The notes under the pieces are model-generated. The model saw only the letters and a program-made list of their open reading frames with translations, did not search any database and had not been told where the DNA came from. Source: Natronosalvus caseinilyticus (GTDB lineage Archaea > Halobacteriota > Halobacteria > Halobacteriales > Natrialbaceae). From it: DNA of 64,000 bases. The number at the start of each line of letters is the position of its first letter. Positions within the stretch are counted from its first letter, which is position 1. Below are positions 62,723 to 64,000 of this stretch, in pieces. Location of the stretch: the NCBI RefSeq assembly GCF_017357105.1, contig NZ_CP100395.1:124001-188000 (forward strand). The letters are read 5' to 3'. A program made the translations under genes and the position numbers.

Positions 62723-63023
62723 GAGATCTACTGGAGATCTCAGCAGCCAGTTCGCAGATCTACTGAACGGCTGGATCGTTGGCTTCGATGTGAAACAAAC
62801 AAAGTCGTTGTGCTAAACTTATCCTCTATACCTCACACACAACTTCTGATAGCATTTCGGCAGTTCGTTGTGACTCTGCGAGATACAGGGCGCATATCTC
62901 GCACAACAGTCCCAGAGGAATGCGATATATCGGCCTGATCAACACCGGTCTGGTGACGTACGGTCATTTCTGAAAAGTCGCGATTACAACCGTCAATTCT
63001 GCTGATAAAGGCTGGTGTTTTGT
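62723..63023. other. Intergenic region with degraded IS-like end
   Basis: About 300 bp. GTTGTGCTAAACTTATCCTC at about 62,808 resembles the block GTGCTGAATACAGAGGATGAG in decayed form. No gene is supported. Confidence 0.35.
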
Positions 63024-63539
63024 TCACTCACACCGCTGAACAGCCGTTATGAGTTGGCTTTTTGGAAGCCACTCGTCAGAGAGGGTGGGAAGGTCATCTC
63101 GGTTGCCAAACTGTTGGTAATGGTCTCGAAGACGATTCTCTGACCGCTCATGTCGGTCAGTATCGACCTCTGTATTTTCAATACCCTTCTCGAGTGAATG
63201 GATTCTGTGTGCGAGTCCCATCAGTGGTCGAGCCGCTGCGGACTCTTTGAAGAGAATTGCGTCCTCGGTCTCTCTGGAGATGCGTCCAACGAACATCGTG
63301 GGTGTGGTTCTGTCCGCGACTCCAACCTTCTCGTCGGCCAACCAATCTGGAAGTTGAATAAAAAGCTCGTCGGTGCCAAGAAGCCCCAACAATTGCCATA
63401 GTTGCCGGGTTTTCTGTTCGTTGAGAAGCCCCCGTTCCCGGGCTTCTCCGAGAGAGATATCGTAGTCAGTGAGGGTATCTGAATGCCACGCACGAGCAAA
63501 TGAGTCGTAGTCGGCGTATTCGGTAATCAGGTCATTCAC
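63024..63539 (-). CDS. Hypothetical haloarchaeal protein
   Basis: A 171-residue protein with a GTG start at 63,539 (MNDLITEYADYDSFARAWHS). Recognisable segments are SLGEARERGLLNEQKTRQLW, LGTDELFIQLPDWLADE, VADRTTPTMFVGRISRETED and AILFKESAAARPLMGLAHRI, with an acidic composition. No family motif is recognised. The central segment with FVGRISRETEDAI could be a beta-rich domain. It is divergent from the debris to the right. Confidence 0.55.
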   Translation of the reverse strand: MNDLITEYADYDSFARAWHSDTLTDYDISLGEARERGLLNEQKTRQLWQLLGLLGTDELFIQLPDWLADEKVGVADRTTPTMFVGRISRETEDAILFKESAAARPLMGLAHRIHSLEKGIENTEVDTDRHERSENRLRDHYQQFGNRDDLPTLSDEWLPKSQLITAVQRCE

Positions 63540-63733
63540 TCCGACTCAAGAGGGAGTGCAAACACATAAAGATTCCACCGATTCTGACAGCTGTTCTGAT
63601 TAGAGACTGCGAAATACCCAGAGTCGTCGTGCTGAACTCATCCGCTGGATCTCGCACGCTATTCCTGACAGAATTCGAGTTGTTCATACTACTCTGCTGC
63701 ACTCAAAGCGCGTAGTCAACAGATCGAGATCTC
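63540..63733. other. Short intergenic region with IS-like end
   Basis: GTCGTGCTGAACTCATCCGC (about 63,628) is another degraded copy of the IS6-end-like second block. Nothing else is recognised. Confidence 0.35.
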
Positions 63734-64000
63734 TCAAAAACGGGTTAACCGAATTGTTCGTCCCCCTTTCACATAGCTCCATGGAAGGGTTTCCCAGCCA
63801 GTATAACATCGTTCGAGTAATGGCGACTGCGGGCTACCTTTACCGTTCCATTCGATCAGCTCCTCCTCGGCACCGTGTTCGCACAACTCCCGGGCGTGAG
63901 GGTTAAACTGGAGCGACTGATCCGGAAGTCCATTTCCACTCAGTGGGAGTACGAAACGCTCGAGCCGTCGAAGGGATTGACCCAGCAGAGGGCAGTCGAT
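63734..64000 (-). CDS. C-terminal part of an unidentified protein (cut by window edge)
   Basis: An open minus-strand frame of 88 residues entering from the right edge and ending at TGA 63,734-63,736. It reads IDCPLLGQSLRRLERFVLPL, SGNGLPDQSLQFNPHARELC, EHGAEEELIEWNGKGSPQSP and ends GGRTIRLTRF. The composition is coding-like but no family is recognised. The start lies outside the window. Confidence 0.45.
   Translation of the reverse strand: MDCPLLGQSLRRLERFVLPLSGNGLPDQSLQFNPHARELCEHGAEEELIEWNGKGSPQSPLLERCYTGWETLPWSYVKGGRTIRLTRF

Overview
The window is haloarchaeal DNA. It is GC-rich and its predicted proteins are acidic. It carries archaeal general transcription factors (TBP, TFB, TFS), archaeal RNase Z, Tat-type lipoproteins, DUF7344/HalOD1-type regulators and a haloarchaeal type I-B CRISPR repeat. 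All reading was done by eye; no database search was run, so family names rest on recognised motifs and remembered family sequences.

Left part (1-10,050): a mixed, partly decayed region. It holds the end of a sugar-acid dehydratase (enolase superfamily), two small winged-helix regulators, an extra tbp gene, a macro-domain remnant fused to the 3' end of a tnpB transposon gene, tfs, rnz and a membrane protein. Two genes carry apparent single-base frameshifts (DUF1643; a DUF1579-like protein). There is also an orphan HicB-like gene, a PadR regulator, and a 322-residue protein dominated by 11- and 7-residue acidic repeats.

Conjugation-like module (10,672-26,242): a co-directional set of genes resembling an archaeal type IV secretion/conjugation apparatus. 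It comprises a VirB2-like pilin, a glycosylatable surface protein interrupted by an in-frame TAG, a VirB6-like membrane protein, a membrane-anchored AAA ATPase, VirB3/PrgI-like and VirB4-N-like proteins, a VirB4 ATPase, and a very large VirD4-like coupling ATPase with a zinc cluster and a possible nuclease tail. A primase pair follows (an archaeo-eukaryotic small-subunit-like protein and a large-subunit-like protein with Fe-S-type cysteines). No canonical relaxase or integrase is visible.

Accessory island (26,243-41,600): HTH/partner gene pairs (TumE-like, MazF/PemK-like and an unnamed pair), SWIM and zinc-ribbon proteins, an RPA-like OB-fold protein, PadR and RidA genes, an extra tfb, and many scars. 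The scars include inverted transposase remnants around an AT-rich pair of Tat-exported proteins, a family of small IS6-end-like elements, a 24-bp perfect hairpin inserted in a SWIM gene remnant, a deletion-duplication of the OB-fold locus, and three copies of a TTAACCAACA inverted repeat.

CRISPR-Cas (41,894-59,031): a complete, tightly overlapping type I-B operon (cas6-cas8b-cas7-cas5-cas3-cas4-cas1-cas2), a leader of about 100 bp, and an array that I count as 117 repeats of 30 nt and 116 spacers. Several spacers are exact duplicates, and two pairs overlap the same protospacer sequence.

Right end (59,032-64,000): small haloarchaeal accessory genes, a four-CBS protein with a RaiA/HPF-like tail, a Tat lipoprotein, a HalOD1-type protein, and two hypothetical genes, the last cut by the window edge. 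The window as a whole looks like a megaplasmid or a genomic island shaped by repeated insertion and recombination.
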